Positions 42,994 to 54,600 are shown, counted from the first letter of the stretch. The stretch is 64,000 bases of DNA from Gracilariopsis chorda (GCA_003194525.1 NBIV01000002.1:496001-560000), one strand, 5' to 3'. The notes: generated from the letters alone by a model not told the origin. A program made the numbers and translations.

Positions 42994-42994
<1 letters not shown>

Positions 42995-44511
42995 GTTAAG
43001 CGGTGAAGAATGCACGTGTAATCTTATCTATCGAGTGGGGCGTGCGCGAATGCTTTGGCATTTCGTGAAGGCGTGTACAGCAATGGCTGTGCTGTTTGTC
43101 GTGTGGCGCTTCTCATTGGCGCGTTGCGAGGGCTGCGCCAATGGGGCGTCGGAAAGTACGCCCGGGCCACTCTGAGCGCCACTTTGTGCTGGCAATATAA
43201 ATCGCGGAGCGTGCACAGTACAGTTGGCGCTCGCGTTAGTGTTTTCCCCGCCCCAGCGCCAGCTCATCGCGCTTCTTTGGAGCTGTGGTGCAGACGAACG
43301 CTGTTCTCTCTACGCACTCGTCACCGTAAATATTCTTCTCTACTCGCGTAGCGCAGCTGCGTTGCTTCACCACCTGCGCCCTCGCTTTTCGCAAGGATCG
43401 CCGTTGTTTCTTGCTAGAAAGCGCCCGACTTCTCTTCACGCCGGCCGCTTGCGGCCTTGTCATGCCCGGCTTCTTCCTTCACCCACTGCCATTTTCTGTA
43501 AAAGTCCATGCACACACATACGCACACTGCGCGACCATTCGTCCGTCTCCAGTGTTCGTCGGCGTCTCCCATTTCGCCCACGTTCTACGCCGTCCATAAG
43601 ATATACGTCCGTTGCCCGACCACAAGCAACAATCACATGAACCCGCCCCACTTCACCCTCGATCATCGGATGCTGATCCACCGCATCTTCATAAACCTCC
43701 CTCCACCAAATCTCAAACCCCGTGCTCAACCCGTAGCAAACGTTCCGTCGCGCCAGCTGCACAACAGACGCAACAACAGCATCGCCCATCTCATCCCCAG
43801 CGGTCACCCCCCTTCGCCACGCACGGCAACCGTCATGTTAAACGACGAATCGCCGTTGCGCGTCATTAACCCCTGTATCATACAGCACTTCATAACAGCA
43901 ACGCACCAACGTTTCCACAGCCCTTCAATAATCACCACATTTCAGCAAATCCATTTCAAAAGCTTCATTGTTTCCGACAGCTGGCACAACCCTACCAATC
44001 TACCTCAGCGCTTCCTGTCCTGCATCACTAGTGCTCATCAACGTCACAAGACCTCATCACCCACACATGTCTCGTCACCTGCTTACGTCCATAGAAGCTC
44101 TAATCTTCAATTTCATAACAGACGCACTACATATTCACAACCCTCATAAACTGTCATCCCTACACCTCACACAACCCCGTTATTCAAAACAGCATAAACC
44201 TAGCCTTTTCGCACTTGCGACTGTTTCAAAGCTCACCCACCGAGCAGTGAGCAGAATTCTCACCTACTCACGGTTCCGTCCATCCCAAAGGATGCTTTCC
44301 AGCAACCCAAAAAAAATTAAACTACATCTCCGCCCCTCACCCAACATGTATCATTCCGCTTCACCATTCCCACAAATCAAGTATCCACTTGAGAATAGTT
44401 GCAAAATCATGCTGGCCTAAACTTCTGAAACAACTTCTTGTGCGTCATGATGAGCTTCACTGTTAGCTCTGCTCTCATTATATTCCCATCCCTTACACCA
44501 CCTACCCTTCG
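42994..44511. other. Spacer with possible decayed minus-strand gene
   Basis: Between about 43.9 and 43.5 kb on the minus strand two protein-like pieces in different frames follow each other (AVETLVRCCYEVLYDTGVND; then GDEMGDAVVASVVQLARRNV and GFEIWWREVYEDAVDQHPMI). They may be remains of one gene. The family is not recognised. Plus-strand frames in the same area are rich in His, Pro and Thr and are probably shadows. Confidence 0.3.
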
Positions 44512-44518
44512 TATATAA
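44512..44518 (+). promoter_or_regulatory. TATA box
   Basis: TATATAA, 121 bp upstream of the ATG of the Cys-rich protein gene at 44639. Confidence 0.5.
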
Positions 44519-44638
44519 GGACCGCTCTATCCTTCTGACCCACGATATGTTTCACCACCTCTCTCACCCACCGCATCCATTCAACCGCCCACAACAGCAA
44601 CTTCAAACCTCTAGTGAAAACCACATCCGTAACTCGCC

Positions 44639-46002
44639 ATGTTACGTTGCGCTATTATTCTGCTGTTCGCAACCATTTGCGCAGCAACTCCAAACGTTCG
44701 CACAGCATACAACCCAGACGTGCCTGTCAGTTCTGCCCAGAGAATAAGGTTTGCGCCGGAAGAGGTCGAGTAAGACGTTGTGTCACCCCAATGACCGTTG
44801 GAAAGAGCTGCCGAGTAGATCCCTTCTGGGTATGTGCAAAAGGCTTGAAGTGTCAGAAGAATGTGTGCGTTGACCAAAGCCTCATTGTCAGAGGCGATTG
44901 TACCCGTCCTTACTCATTCTGTCCTCGAGGCTCCGTGTGCGCTGGAACGGAGGAGAGAAAGCTTTGTGTTCAACCAATTCGACTTGGTAGTCAATGTGGA
45001 AAGAATCAGTTCTTTGTTTGTGAATCTGGTTTGGAATGTGTTGACGGCATCTGTACGGCCCCAAAGGTGCCTGAAGGTGGCAACTGTTTGACAGCCCGTT
45101 CTGTTTGCGTCGATGGCACTGTTTGCGCTGGTACAAACACCAGGAAGAAGTGTGTCACCCGATGTCTGTTGGAGGGAGATGTGGACAAGACCCGTTCTGG
45201 ATTTGTGAAGCTGGGCTGGACTGTGTTGATGGCACTTGCACAAAGCCAAAGATCCCCAAGGGCGGAGACTGTTTGCCTGAGGGTTCTGTCTGTGTTGATG
45301 GTACCGTCTGCGCTGGCACAGACACCAAGAAGCAGTGTGTTACCCTGATGTCTGTTGGAGGGAGATGTGGACAAGACCCGTTCTGGATTTGTGAAGCTGG
45401 GCTGGACTGTGTTGATGGCACTTGCACAAAGCCAAAGATCCCCAAGGGCGGAGACTGTTTGCCTGAGGGTTCTGTCTGTGTTGATGGTACCATCTGCGCT
45501 GGCACAGACACCAAGAAGCAGTGTGTTACCCCGATGTCTGTTGGAGGGAGATGTGGACAAGACCCATTCTGGATTTGTGAAGCTGGGCTGGATTGTGTTG
45601 ATGGCACTTGCACAAAGCCAAAATCCCCAAGGGCGGAGACTGTTTGCCTGAGGGTTCTGTCTGTGTTGATGGTACCATCTGCGCTGGCACAGACACCAAG
45701 AAGCAGTGTGTTTACCCCGATGTCTGGTTGGAGGGGAGATGTGGACAAGACCCGTTCTGGATATGCGAATCTGGTCTCGTCTGTGAAGGCGGCTTGTGCG
45801 CCAAGCCTAGGAATCCCTCTTGGAGGGGACTGCAAGCCGGAGGGCTCGGTTTGCGAAGAGATGGCCTTATTTGCGCCCGGTGGACAATGGTTTGAAGAAA
45901 TGTGTCAAGGGAATGGGAGAGGGTGACCGTTGCGGACTTGATCCGTTCTGGGTCTGTAAGCCGGGTTTGACATGTGTCCATCGCATTTGCGTCAAGCACT
46001 GA
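44639..46002 (+). pseudogene. Secreted 8-cysteine repeat protein, expanded copy with frame changes
   Basis: Paralogue of the intact gene at 47359. The ATG at 44639 starts a signal peptide (MLRCAIILLFATICAATPN). The Cys-rich body then continues with CPENKVCAGRGRVRRC, and repeats of about 62 residues follow with the spacing C-6-C-5-C-8-C-9-C-7-C-5-C-4-C. A last repeat ends HRICVKH, as in the paralogue. Three adjoining units of 186 bp are almost identical at DNA level, a recent expansion. The body changes frame about six times (near 44.72, 45.15, 45.62, 45.71, 45.82 and 45.89 kb), mostly by single bases in C or A runs. That fits either a decaying gene or indel errors in the assembly, because codon-level conservation is otherwise excellent. 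Function unknown; the family would be extracellular. Confidence 0.65.
45161..45720 (+). repeat. Tandem repeat, 186-bp unit, three near-identical copies
   Basis: The phrase GATGTCTGTTGGAGGGAGAT recurs at 45161, 45347 and 45533, and in slightly changed form at 45719, i.e. every 186 bp (62 codons), inside the Cys-rich protein sequence. Long antisense frames over this stretch are a by-product of the repeat. Confidence 0.9.
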
Positions 46003-47358
46003 AGTGGCGTAAGGTACATGTGAGGTTAGATCATACGGACTTATATTTGTCCCAAATGTGCAAGAGCTTGTTAAGTTCGTTTGAAAAAGCGAGATAACAA
46101 ACTTCAGGCTTGTTTTTTCTGGAAACCTCAGTGCAAGTGTTTGTTCCAAATAGTGCTCGTGTATTCATTTTGCTGGAAGGATGTGATGAGGAGTGTAGAT
46201 TCTCTGCGGACTTTACACTGCGATTAAAATGAAATAGAATGGAAACAAATCTGGGCTACAGTGTAGAAAGTTCATTTAGTTGTTCCCAAGACTGGACCCA
46301 CGGACTTTTTCAGACCTTCTGTAAGAGGATCGAAGTCTAAACAACTTTGTGAAGTTGCAAGTTGGAGTCTAGCATCAAACCGGATGTACCAGATCATGAC
46401 AAAAGCTTTGTCGATTCGGAGAACCACGCGGTTCACTAAGCAGATGTCTTCACGTTGTATAGCTCAGTAAACTCTGAATCAGCATGCCTATAAGAAAATA
46501 CGATAAACCCTCTTTCTTCAATAATTTCAGCGGGCATCGTTCGAGTGGGCAAAATGCTTCATTGCGCTGGTCTGGTGGGGAGCCATCGACAAACTTCAAC
46601 ACGATCGTCGGCGTATGGTTGTTTGACAATATTCTTCATGCTGAATTATATTTTACTCCTACGCTAGTGTTTCTTCTAGTAATGTCAGTCGAAAGAATAT
46701 GGGAAAGCACGGAAGCACGGGCTCTTTGTTTTGTTGTCACTCATCTGGCGTCTTGCTCAACGAAGATGACGGGGAAGGTTAACGTAGTACGTTGTTATTA
46801 TCATTCCATATCTTTTCCCCTTAAGCGCCGATCAGTGCATAACTAATCTAAACCTGCCTGCTGGAAGGCTATAAAGATCGAAGAGCTTACCTTCGTATTC
46901 TAGAGAAAGTTCTTTTCCTTGTATGTTCTCTGGCAAGCATTTGGGTTGCATTTTGCAACCATCCCTGCCCCCCTGCGTACCCAAAGATCAGTCTCCCCTC
47001 CTCCCAAAGAGAACCTGCGACCAAGGTCACGTGGTAAGATACCTAGTGTAATGTTACACACATCACTATAATATTGGATATATTTATCTCCATAGCATGG
47101 TGCATCGCTGCACAATTCAAATTCAATCATGCGTGATTGGTGCACGCTACACCGTCACGTCGACAAAACGAAAGAATTGTCGCACACGAAGAAAAGTTGG
47201 GGCTCTCCATTGGTCAAGTCGCAAAGGGGTTGCCTCTCCAGAGTTTAAAACATTACGGCTGGTAGCCATCCACTTGACGCATTCCGTCAACCCAACCAGG
47301 CGAGTCTGACCTGCTCTATCTTCATATCGCTCGAACAAGTCTTGCTCAGGATTTCACG
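46003..47358. other. Spacer between Cys-rich paralogues
   Basis: No gene, RNA or repeat is supported. The last 300 bp are the promoter side of the gene at 47359. Confidence 0.4.
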
Positions 47359-48192
47359 ATGGGGCTCCGCTTCGCTTGTCTTTTTGTTCTTCTTGTGACC
47401 TGTTCTGCGTTGCCTCAACCAGCACGAAGAACTCTCAGCGCGTATCATTATCAAGTCTACATACCTGGTCATAAATGCGGTCGCTGCCCCAAAGGCATGG
47501 TGTGTGCTGGCACCTCTTTCAGAAAACGATGTGTCGTCCCAATGGCAGAGGATAAACTATGCGGATTAAACCCGTACTGGGTATGTGCGAAGGGCCTCAA
47601 GTGTTATCACCACATTTGCAGGAGGCGGAAGGTGAGGATCGGGGGCGACTGCACACCCCGTGGCGCCCGCTGTGTGCGACGTGCTATATGCGCCGGTACT
47701 ATTGCGGAGAAGAGGTGCGTTGCGCCGTTGGGAGTCGGCAAACGTTGTGCACGAAACCCATACTCGGTGTGCAGACTTGATTTGCGATGCATAAACGGAT
47801 TTTGTAGAACTCGCAAGGTGGCTAAGGGCGGGGACTGCAACCCAGATTTATCTGTTTGTGAAGGGGGTACCGTCTGTGCCGGACCGGGTCGAAGAATGAA
47901 ATGTGTCAGGCCGAAGCGGGAAGGACGGAGCTGTGGAAGAAACTCTTTCCAGGTATGCGAGTCTGGCCTGAAATGTGACGGTGGTGTATGTGTGAAGCCG
48001 AAAATTGGGCTTGGTGCTGATTGCAAGCCAAAGGGATCGGTTTGTCAAGATGGGCTGATCTGTCGCGGGGGCGACAGTCTAAGAAAGTGTGTTAAGGGCA
48101 TGGGTGAGAATCAAAAGTGTGGACTCAACCTCTTCTGGGTGTGCAAAACGGGTCTGACATGCGTTCGTAACATATGTATTAGAAAGCATTAA
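47359..48192 (+). CDS. Secreted 8-cysteine repeat protein, intact copy
   Basis: Predicted 277 residues. A signal peptide covers residues 1-18 or so (LRFACLFVLLVTCSALP). The rest is a chain of cysteine repeats: a half repeat (CGRCPKGMVCAG, LCGLNPYWVCAKGLKCYHHIC), then units opening GGDC or GADC and closing with a C-4-C pair, four in all. Conserved positions include CAG after the third Cys and NPYWVC/NLFWVC. The protein is very basic in the first units (CRRRKVR, CVRRAIC). No transmembrane anchor is visible, so it should be secreted or in the cell wall/mucilage. I do not recognise a named family; the spacing loosely recalls colipase/Dickkopf-like folds, which is only a resemblance. The start is the first ATG and the frame is intact. 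Confidence 0.8.
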   Translation: MGLRFACLFVLLVTCSALPQPARRTLSAYHYQVYIPGHKCGRCPKGMVCAGTSFRKRCVVPMAEDKLCGLNPYWVCAKGLKCYHHICRRRKVRIGGDCTPRGARCVRRAICAGTIAEKRCVAPLGVGKRCARNPYSVCRLDLRCINGFCRTRKVAKGGDCNPDLSVCEGGTVCAGPGRRMKCVRPKREGRSCGRNSFQVCESGLKCDGGVCVKPKIGLGADCKPKGSVCQDGLICRGGDSLRKCVKGMGENQKCGLNLFWVCKTGLTCVRNICIRKH

Positions 48193-50295
48193 GTTCTAGT
48201 AGAAAGAGACAGGCAACCAAACCAACTGACTTCATCTGCGATGATATTCTTTGACAAGCAGTGCCCACAATTATATGATAAAGGCCACGTCGAGTATCTC
48301 CCTTGTTGTTTTATGGTTTAGAATACCATACCCGGGTAAGACGTAGCAGTGGTGTGTTTAACAGGGTACTCTAGCTAGATGAGGACAGTGTACGCGACAT
48401 TACTATCGGTCCTGATGAAGTGAAATGAAAAGTTTGCTAAGGGGAGTTTGTTCAAATTGAAAAAGGATCAAAACGAAAGACAACTGCGTACTCCCTAGAA
48501 CCTGTTGCAAATGTTTGTGGTAACGGAGCCGAACATATATCGTGTTTAGCAGTTCGTGAAGGATTTGAAAATAAATCTCTTGTAGAGAGTACACGCACTC
48601 GCTCTTTGCCAGAGCAGTACTGGGAAGAAGGATCACGCCTCTGCTTATCGTACCCTTGATCCCCACGCAGATCTCTTGATCTCAAGGAAGAGACCGTTGA
48701 GCTAGTCTCTCCGTTGAAAAGATCATAGATCTAATACGCCATAATTGAAATGAGGCTAATTCCCGCCGCACCACCTGACCAACGATGCAACACATATGTG
48801 ACTGAGAAACGTTTCTTGTGGGACAGCGGAGATGATCGAAACCCGGAAGGTGTGAGAGATATCTAAAATGGGTCTGCCGGTTTGAGCGAGGTAAACTTCG
48901 TTCCTTCGTTCCTAATACAGAAGACTACGACGGGACAAACAGCTTTTGTACACCATTTGCCGGACCGGACTTCGAATGTTGGGCGCCATGAAAAGGATGA
49001 CAAGTGCCAAGTCCTGAAGTGCATAGTCAACAGCTTTGGGCCAAGTTAGTACCCATACGAGCTAGGGATCGGTCCGGAATCGTAGCTGCCGAATGTCTTC
49101 TTTTTCATTCGGTTGCTTCTGGATGGTGCGGTGATTTGAGCTTACAACTTTTGTTGATTGTGTTACAACGCAATTACGAAGGTTGAACAGGCGAGGTTGT
49201 ATAAGCTCCACGTTGGAAGTAGCTTGCTTAACACTAGACGCCTTCCATCTATAACTTTTGATGGATTCGTTTGCTTTTGTCTCTGCGTGTGACGAATGAA
49301 CCAAGAATCGAAGAGGGTCAAACAGAGGAAGCCTTAAAACGCAGCAGGTTAAGAATCAGTGCTCAAAAATCGGCTGGGGTGTGTGACAACATTGCTTATT
49401 TAATCCGCTTGACGTTTGGTAAAGCGTCGTGGCGCAAAGATACAAGTTATCCGGGGTACAGGAAATGACATGAAGAACTTGTGTGAGCGCCCTGTGTCGC
49501 TTGGACTCTATCTAATATCTAAGGGGATAGCTTTGCGACATTTTGCTATGCGAGAAATCGAGTCCAATGGGTTTGGCTCTACGTGACAAGCGATAAGGGT
49601 CAGCAATTGCTAACCCTGTAACCCTTTACCGTTGCTAAGAGGCAGGATTGTTGAAACAGTTGGCGACAGCTTGCGAAAGAAGATTTTGAGATATTTGCAT
49701 ACTTTTTGAAGGTGTTTAATTACAGATCAAGTGGTATCCTTAGACAACCGTGAAAATACAAATGTGAGGCTACGGGATTGACAACGAATACTGAAACCAT
49801 AATTGGTCGCACCAACCACAATTAGTGTCGTAGCCAAACGACTCCAGTTGAAATATATCTGGTGTATATGGCCGTGAGCGCGGCACAGCCAAAGCTTTTG
49901 TTTCTCTTCGGCCGTCGTGACCACAAACGCTGCACGAAATGCAAGCGTGCGATGCCCAGGTCCATGTCGTGCTCTCAATAAGTCCTTCATTACTGATGAA
50001 AAAGGAAGCGTGTGACGGGAAAGTGCTCTACACAAGCTGGAGTCCGGGGTAGATGTCCAAGCTTCAGCACCAGTTTTAAACATAGTTGAACACTTTGAGA
50101 TTTACTTGCTTCTCAGCTGCCACACCGTTCACTCACTTCAACCTCTTTCGCAACCAGAACTCTCACTTCCATCCCTCGGCTGCTGGGTAATAGTGTTTAC
50201 AGCATCGAAAACACTCCAAACACATCGAACACCGCCTAATTCCCAGCCGCTAAGTCGTTGCTCACCGACCTGCCAACTCAACTGACCCTTTCACG
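48193..50295. other. Spacer before the carotenoid dioxygenase gene
   Basis: Contains the 5S-like relic listed separately. From about 50.1 kb a C/T-rich leader leads into the ATG at 50296. No further gene is supported. Confidence 0.4.
48965..49096 (+). pseudogene. 5S rRNA-derived relic
   Basis: Matches the 5S gene at 40987-41106 over its right half (CTTTGGGCCAAGTTAGTAC, then GGGATCGGTCCGGAATC and CCGAATGT followed by a T-rich stretch). The left half is badly eroded and the terminal helix is lost, so it is a pseudogene or a 5S-derived retroposon. Confidence 0.6.
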
Positions 50296-52011
50296 ATGTG
50301 CACCTCGGCAACCGTTCCCGTCCGTACACTCGCGTCAGCATGGATAACTCCAGCGCTTCCTCTACAGTCTACCCACTTACGCCCTCATCATCTTTGTCCG
50401 AAACGACAAGTCACTTCACCCCGTCCCGCAACCGTAGCAATTCTCGAAGAGTCCCCTCGCAAAGTGATCAGCACTTCTCTCCGTGAAGATTCCAAGCAGT
50501 CTGAAACCCACGTCCACGACCTCACCGACCCGTCCATGGTCTTCGAAAACTTTGACGAATCTCCAAAGCCCCAATCAGTTTCTGTCACCGGTACGCTTCC
50601 GTACTACCTCCACAACCACAAGTACTACAGACTGGGCCCAGCCCGCTTTGAGGAGCCTCACAAAGACGGCGTCATGTGGAAGGCCACGCATCTGTTCGAC
50701 GGCATAAGTATGCTATCATCCTTTTACTTTGATGTGATTAACTCCTCCGTCGTCTTCAGGTCAAGGATTAACAGCGACAGATTGCTTCGCGCAATACATG
50801 AAACCCCGAGCACAGAGTATCGAAACTTTCTCATTTCGCCTTCTGAAAAGACCTTTTGGCAACAGCTTTCGACGTGGAAACCCCCTTCCTTTGATTCTGA
50901 GACTGGATTTCCCTACCTAAACTACGGCGTCACCCTCGAGCAAATCCCAGGAAAGGGGTTTTGCGCACGTACGGATGGCTCCATCTCGCAGGTAGTTGAC
51001 CCCGAAACGCTTAAGCCACTGGGACAATTTCGTTTTTCCGAACTGAACCCCAAGCTAAGTGGCTCGGGAAGCATGGCGCATGGAATGCTTGACGATGCTA
51101 CTGGAGAGTACTTTAACATAGTATGGGACTATTACCCTGGCAAGGTCAATTACCAAGTATTCTGTACTAACTCGCAAGGGGAAACGCGCATTGTTTCAAC
51201 CATTCGTGAACCGGCACGCTACATGCACGCAACAACGATCACAGATAAGTATGTCATTATTGGCTTCGCTCCGGTGCGGATAGACTTTTTGAAACTGGCC
51301 TTGTCCATGTCGCTTGCCGACGCGATTGCCGTTCCCAAGGAAGAAGGCGTCAAGTTTTTGCTTGTTTCTCGGGAGACTGGTGAGGTTGTTAACACCTTCC
51401 AACATGAATATTTCTCATTTATGCACTTCGTCAATGCCTTTGAACGTGATGGAGATGTTGTGTTGGACGTCATCTCCGCGCAGGGCTTGGAGGACATGAC
51501 ATCTTTCGATATGGACATTGTCAAAACGAAGGGTCAACTGCCGCCCGAATCTTCAATGTATCGTATCGTAATGCGCAACGTGGAGACGTCTACTGACGGC
51601 AGAGCATCCAAGTCACCGTCAAGGGATATGAAAGTGATAACGGTGTCGGAGACGGCCGGTGACATGCCAACTATCTCACCTCTGTTCAAGCAAAAGGATT
51701 ACAGATATGTGTACACGCTTGCATTTTATGAAAACGTGATGGCTGGGTCAGTGCAAAAGATCGACGTGACGACGGGGGAAGCGATCAGGTTCGTGAAACC
51801 GGGACACATTCTTGGTGAGCCGATGTTCGTACCAAGTCCTAGCAGTACGGCTGAAGATGACGGATGCGTGCTCGTGCTGGCACTGAACACAATCACACGC
51901 AACTCTGCCATGATCGTTTTGGACGCAAAAGAGTTTGTGGAAATCTCACAAGCCGAGCTTCCAGTTGCAATGCCCAGCGGCCTTCACGGGTACTTCGGGC
52001 AAGCATCTTGA
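50296..52011 (+). CDS. Carotenoid cleavage dioxygenase (BCO/RPE65/CCD family)
   Basis: Predicted 571-residue Fe(II) enzyme that splits a carotenoid or apocarotenoid double bond with O2. All four iron-binding histidines can be placed: H262 (SMAHGMLDD), H311 (YMHATT), H377 (SFMHFVNAFE) and H564 (GLHGYF). Other family blocks are YYRLGPARFEE, HLFDGISMLSSFYFD and EDDGCVLVL. Length is typical once the first 80 residues are set aside; these are rich in Ser, Thr, Pro and Arg with few acids, as in plastid transit peptides. It starts at the first ATG behind a C/T-rich leader. Short acidic loops such as AEDDG are normal for the family. Substrate and cleavage position cannot be told. Frame intact, single exon. 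Confidence 0.93.
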   Translation: MCTSATVPVRTLASAWITPALPLQSTHLRPHHLCPKRQVTSPRPATVAILEESPRKVISTSLREDSKQSETHVHDLTDPSMVFENFDESPKPQSVSVTGTLPYYLHNHKYYRLGPARFEEPHKDGVMWKATHLFDGISMLSSFYFDVINSSVVFRSRINSDRLLRAIHETPSTEYRNFLISPSEKTFWQQLSTWKPPSFDSETGFPYLNYGVTLEQIPGKGFCARTDGSISQVVDPETLKPLGQFRFSELNPKLSGSGSMAHGMLDDATGEYFNIVWDYYPGKVNYQVFCTNSQGETRIVSTIREPARYMHATTITDKYVIIGFAPVRIDFLKLALSMSLADAIAVPKEEGVKFLLVSRETGEVVNTFQHEYFSFMHFVNAFERDGDVVLDVISAQGLEDMTSFDMDIVKTKGQLPPESSMYRIVMRNVETSTDGRASKSPSRDMKVITVSETAGDMPTISPLFKQKDYRYVYTLAFYENVMAGSVQKIDVTTGEAIRFVKPGHILGEPMFVPSPSSTAEDDGCVLVLALNTITRNSAMIVLDAKEFVEISQAELPVAMPSGLHGYFGQAS

Positions 52012-52227
52012 GCATGTCCTGTAACGTGCTGCTTCGTACAAGCAATGGACTGGTTTTCGCAGCGAAAACGACAGTTTTGCGGTGCATCTGCTATCAAACC
52101 GCTCGAGATAGATGTCCAGATGATAAGAGAAGAGTTGTGAAGAAATAACGGTGTTTGCCGCTAATCGATTGAATCCCTGATGGGCTCGAAAACATTGTTT
52201 CGCTGAGAGAAGCTGAGGTAGCTTTAG
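52012..52227. other. 3' flank of dioxygenase gene
   Basis: Nothing further recognised. Confidence 0.4.
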
Positions 52228-52500
52228 CACAGTTGGCAGTTGGACATACTCCATGTCTACATCCTTTGGGAACATATTTATTGAAGCGAAGATTGGTGTC
52301 CAGATGTAGACCGGGAGTATTGAATGACGTGGACCATTATGTTCTCAGCTGCCCTTTGAGGGGCCGGTCTCGCAGACTATGCTTACCAAGTCTGCGTGAA
52401 CGACAAGGAATTAGAGTACATGATATCATCCGAAAGTGGCCTGAACGAATGCTGGTTTTCCTCCCGAGACACCGCGCTTCTTCTTCCTCTTCATTGTGGG
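52228..52500 (+). mobile_element. LINE C-terminal fragment
   Basis: The plus-strand frame reads LHPLGTYLLKRRLVSRC, then VDHYVLSCPLRGRSRRLC, LPSLRERQG and KWPERMLVFL. This is the same block as in the LINE at 39.4 kb (VDHFVLRC, PPLRERQG, AWPEKLLVYL) but more distant. No AC tail is seen. Confidence 0.55.
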
Positions 52501-54337
52501 TTCAGCAGGTCTGATTACGGCACGCTGATAGTTGTTTCTCATTTGAAAAACTTCTCTCTCCTCAAGAAAGCCAACAACTTTTGTGGCCACTGGCGGACTA
52601 TCTCCGCTATAGTCTTACCTCTTCTTTCTGCAGGAGCAGGGAGCTCGCGTCTTCTAGATTCCGTCCGCTTGGCGCAACGCAGCACAAAATGCTCCACATC
52701 ATTGGTAGCGTGTATTGCGAGAGAGCGCTACTTTGATTTGAAACGCTCTGCGCTACGTAGCCATTAAACTAGTGTACCCGTAAAAGAGAGAGAGAGAAGT
52801 GTGAGATGGGCATGTACACGTTGGGCATTGAAAACCCCCTAAATATATTCTTTTTCTTCTTCTTTATTGCGGTCAACAGCTTTCTATTACTAAGCTGAAG
52901 GGGAGCTTTCAGAAAGAGCTGTCTGTAACACAGACGTACCTGTAGGGCCACGGAGCTCAGTCGAAGACAGACTACAAGCTCTGTCTCTGACGTTAGTGTC
53001 CCGTAATGTAGTGTCAGGATCTTCTAGATGTATCGATTGTAGCCATTAGACTCTATTAAAGGAGATGAAGTCTGGCGTTCTCTCCTCAGAACCAGCGAGA
53101 CCTTCCATCGTGCCGCCTCTCCAGTTTCAGTGTTACACTGTCCTCTTCAGGAAGGCCAAGGACTTCTGTGGCATAGATACAATTTTGCTGCGTGGCTGGA
53201 GACCCTATACTTCTTCATACCTATACATACCAACGGCGCCTGTACACCTAAATACAACTCGCCCTAGACAGACTCTTCGAGTCTATACCATCGAAACTGC
53301 TGAGCCCCAAAAGATGTCCGACTTTTTTTCAAGTTCTCGTACATACCTCTCTTTTAACACGGATATTATTCGGGTTACGGCCAAGGCCTAAACACTGGTT
53401 TCAAGGCTCGACATGCTTGGTTGTGGAGCTTCCTCTTAAACTTGAGAGGGATATAGACCAAAACAGCAGATTTAGGCTGTGTGTAAGTAGTATGATCATC
53501 ATACCTTGATATTAATTGAAGCCAGACCTTCTCCAGACGGAGGGGAAGGTCGGCTGACGCTCTTTTACATAGCTTCTAGCAGTCTATCTATCTATCAGGC
53601 TGAACTACAAGCTACCTACTGTCTTTTATCAGTGTGAGCTACAAGCTGGTCATGGTGATCAAGTGCAAATTAGCTTGGAGCTCTACGTTTGTGTTACAAA
53701 GTGAAGATGGTGGCCAATTTTCTTGTGCAAAGTCCTCTCTGACTGAGTGCATAGAACTCAAACACAAACGGTAAAGGGTCAACCGTACTTGATCGTTAGT
53801 TTAGACAGATATCGAGCTATTCGACTCTCTCAATGCTGCTATTTCAGGTCGGCTGGGTTAGCAGTTCCTTTACCAGGGGTTGGGAATAGCGGTTTTTCAA
53901 CAACCACAACCGTAGCACACAAGTAACGTCATGAAGGCATCAACGCAACTCCGCGATTGTAGATTTCTTGATCTATAGTCTCGGAAGGTTATCTATATGA
54001 AAACGATTGAGCCAGTCCGGCGCTCTTGCGTTGGTTCTCTGCCCAGATCATTCATCTTTTTATAATCTATACCACAAACAATTATTTCGTGGTGAGACAG
54101 ATAGCGATGGCTAAGGTTTTGTGTAGTCTAGAATTTGGATGATGCTGCACGCGAACGTTGTATTGAAAGACATTGTAGAAGTCCTAGTACAGTCTTTACC
54201 CAAGTCTTCTTTGACAACAAGAGGAGAGGCAACGCTAATCTTAGAAGGAATCCGTTTTTGCCGTGCAGCACACTCAACCCGAAGAATCCAAGCAGGCACC
54301 CATAGCTTTTTGCTATACATCGACGACAATCACAGTT
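52501..54337. other. Gene-poor spacer with repeat debris
   Basis: Two related phrases (AAGCCAACAACTTTTGTGG near 52571 and AAGGCCAAGGACTTCTGTGG near 53153) suggest further LINE-type debris. A short TATC run is at 53584-53597. No gene is supported. Confidence 0.35.
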
Positions 54338-54600
54338 TTGTGTGTGTGTGTGTGTATTTACATGAAGTCAAGTCTCTAATTTCATTATTTCAGGACTACG
54401 GGAGTTAATATAATAGAAACCTTCTCTCTCCAGATAAACCAGTAACTTTATTGGCCATGCTCTTATCATTGACTCGACGTCAAGGCCTTGCCTCTCTCTG
54501 AGAGCTGAAAGTTCTCTTCGTCGAGATGCCGCTCTTCGGCGACATCTAAGAACGAAATAGTCTACATTCTTTTCATTTTCTGATGTCTGAAAAGTTGCTG
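54338..54600 (-). mobile_element. LINE 3' end with (AC)n tail
   Basis: Minus strand: VDYFVLRCRRRAASRRRELS, then RERQGLDVESMIRAWPIKLL and YLEREGF, followed by AAATTAGAGAC and a TAAATACACACAC tail (plus-strand GT run at 54339-54355). It is cut short at its 5' side, as is usual for LINE insertions. Confidence 0.7.

Noticed and set aside
43508-44149. Plus-strand 213-codon open frame
   Set aside because: Same C/A-rich noise; the opposite strand has more protein-like content.
45006-45835. Long antisense open frames opposite the Cys-rich repeats
   Set aside because: They exist because a 186-bp unit (a multiple of three) is repeated; the sense strand carries the conserved cysteine pattern and signal peptide.
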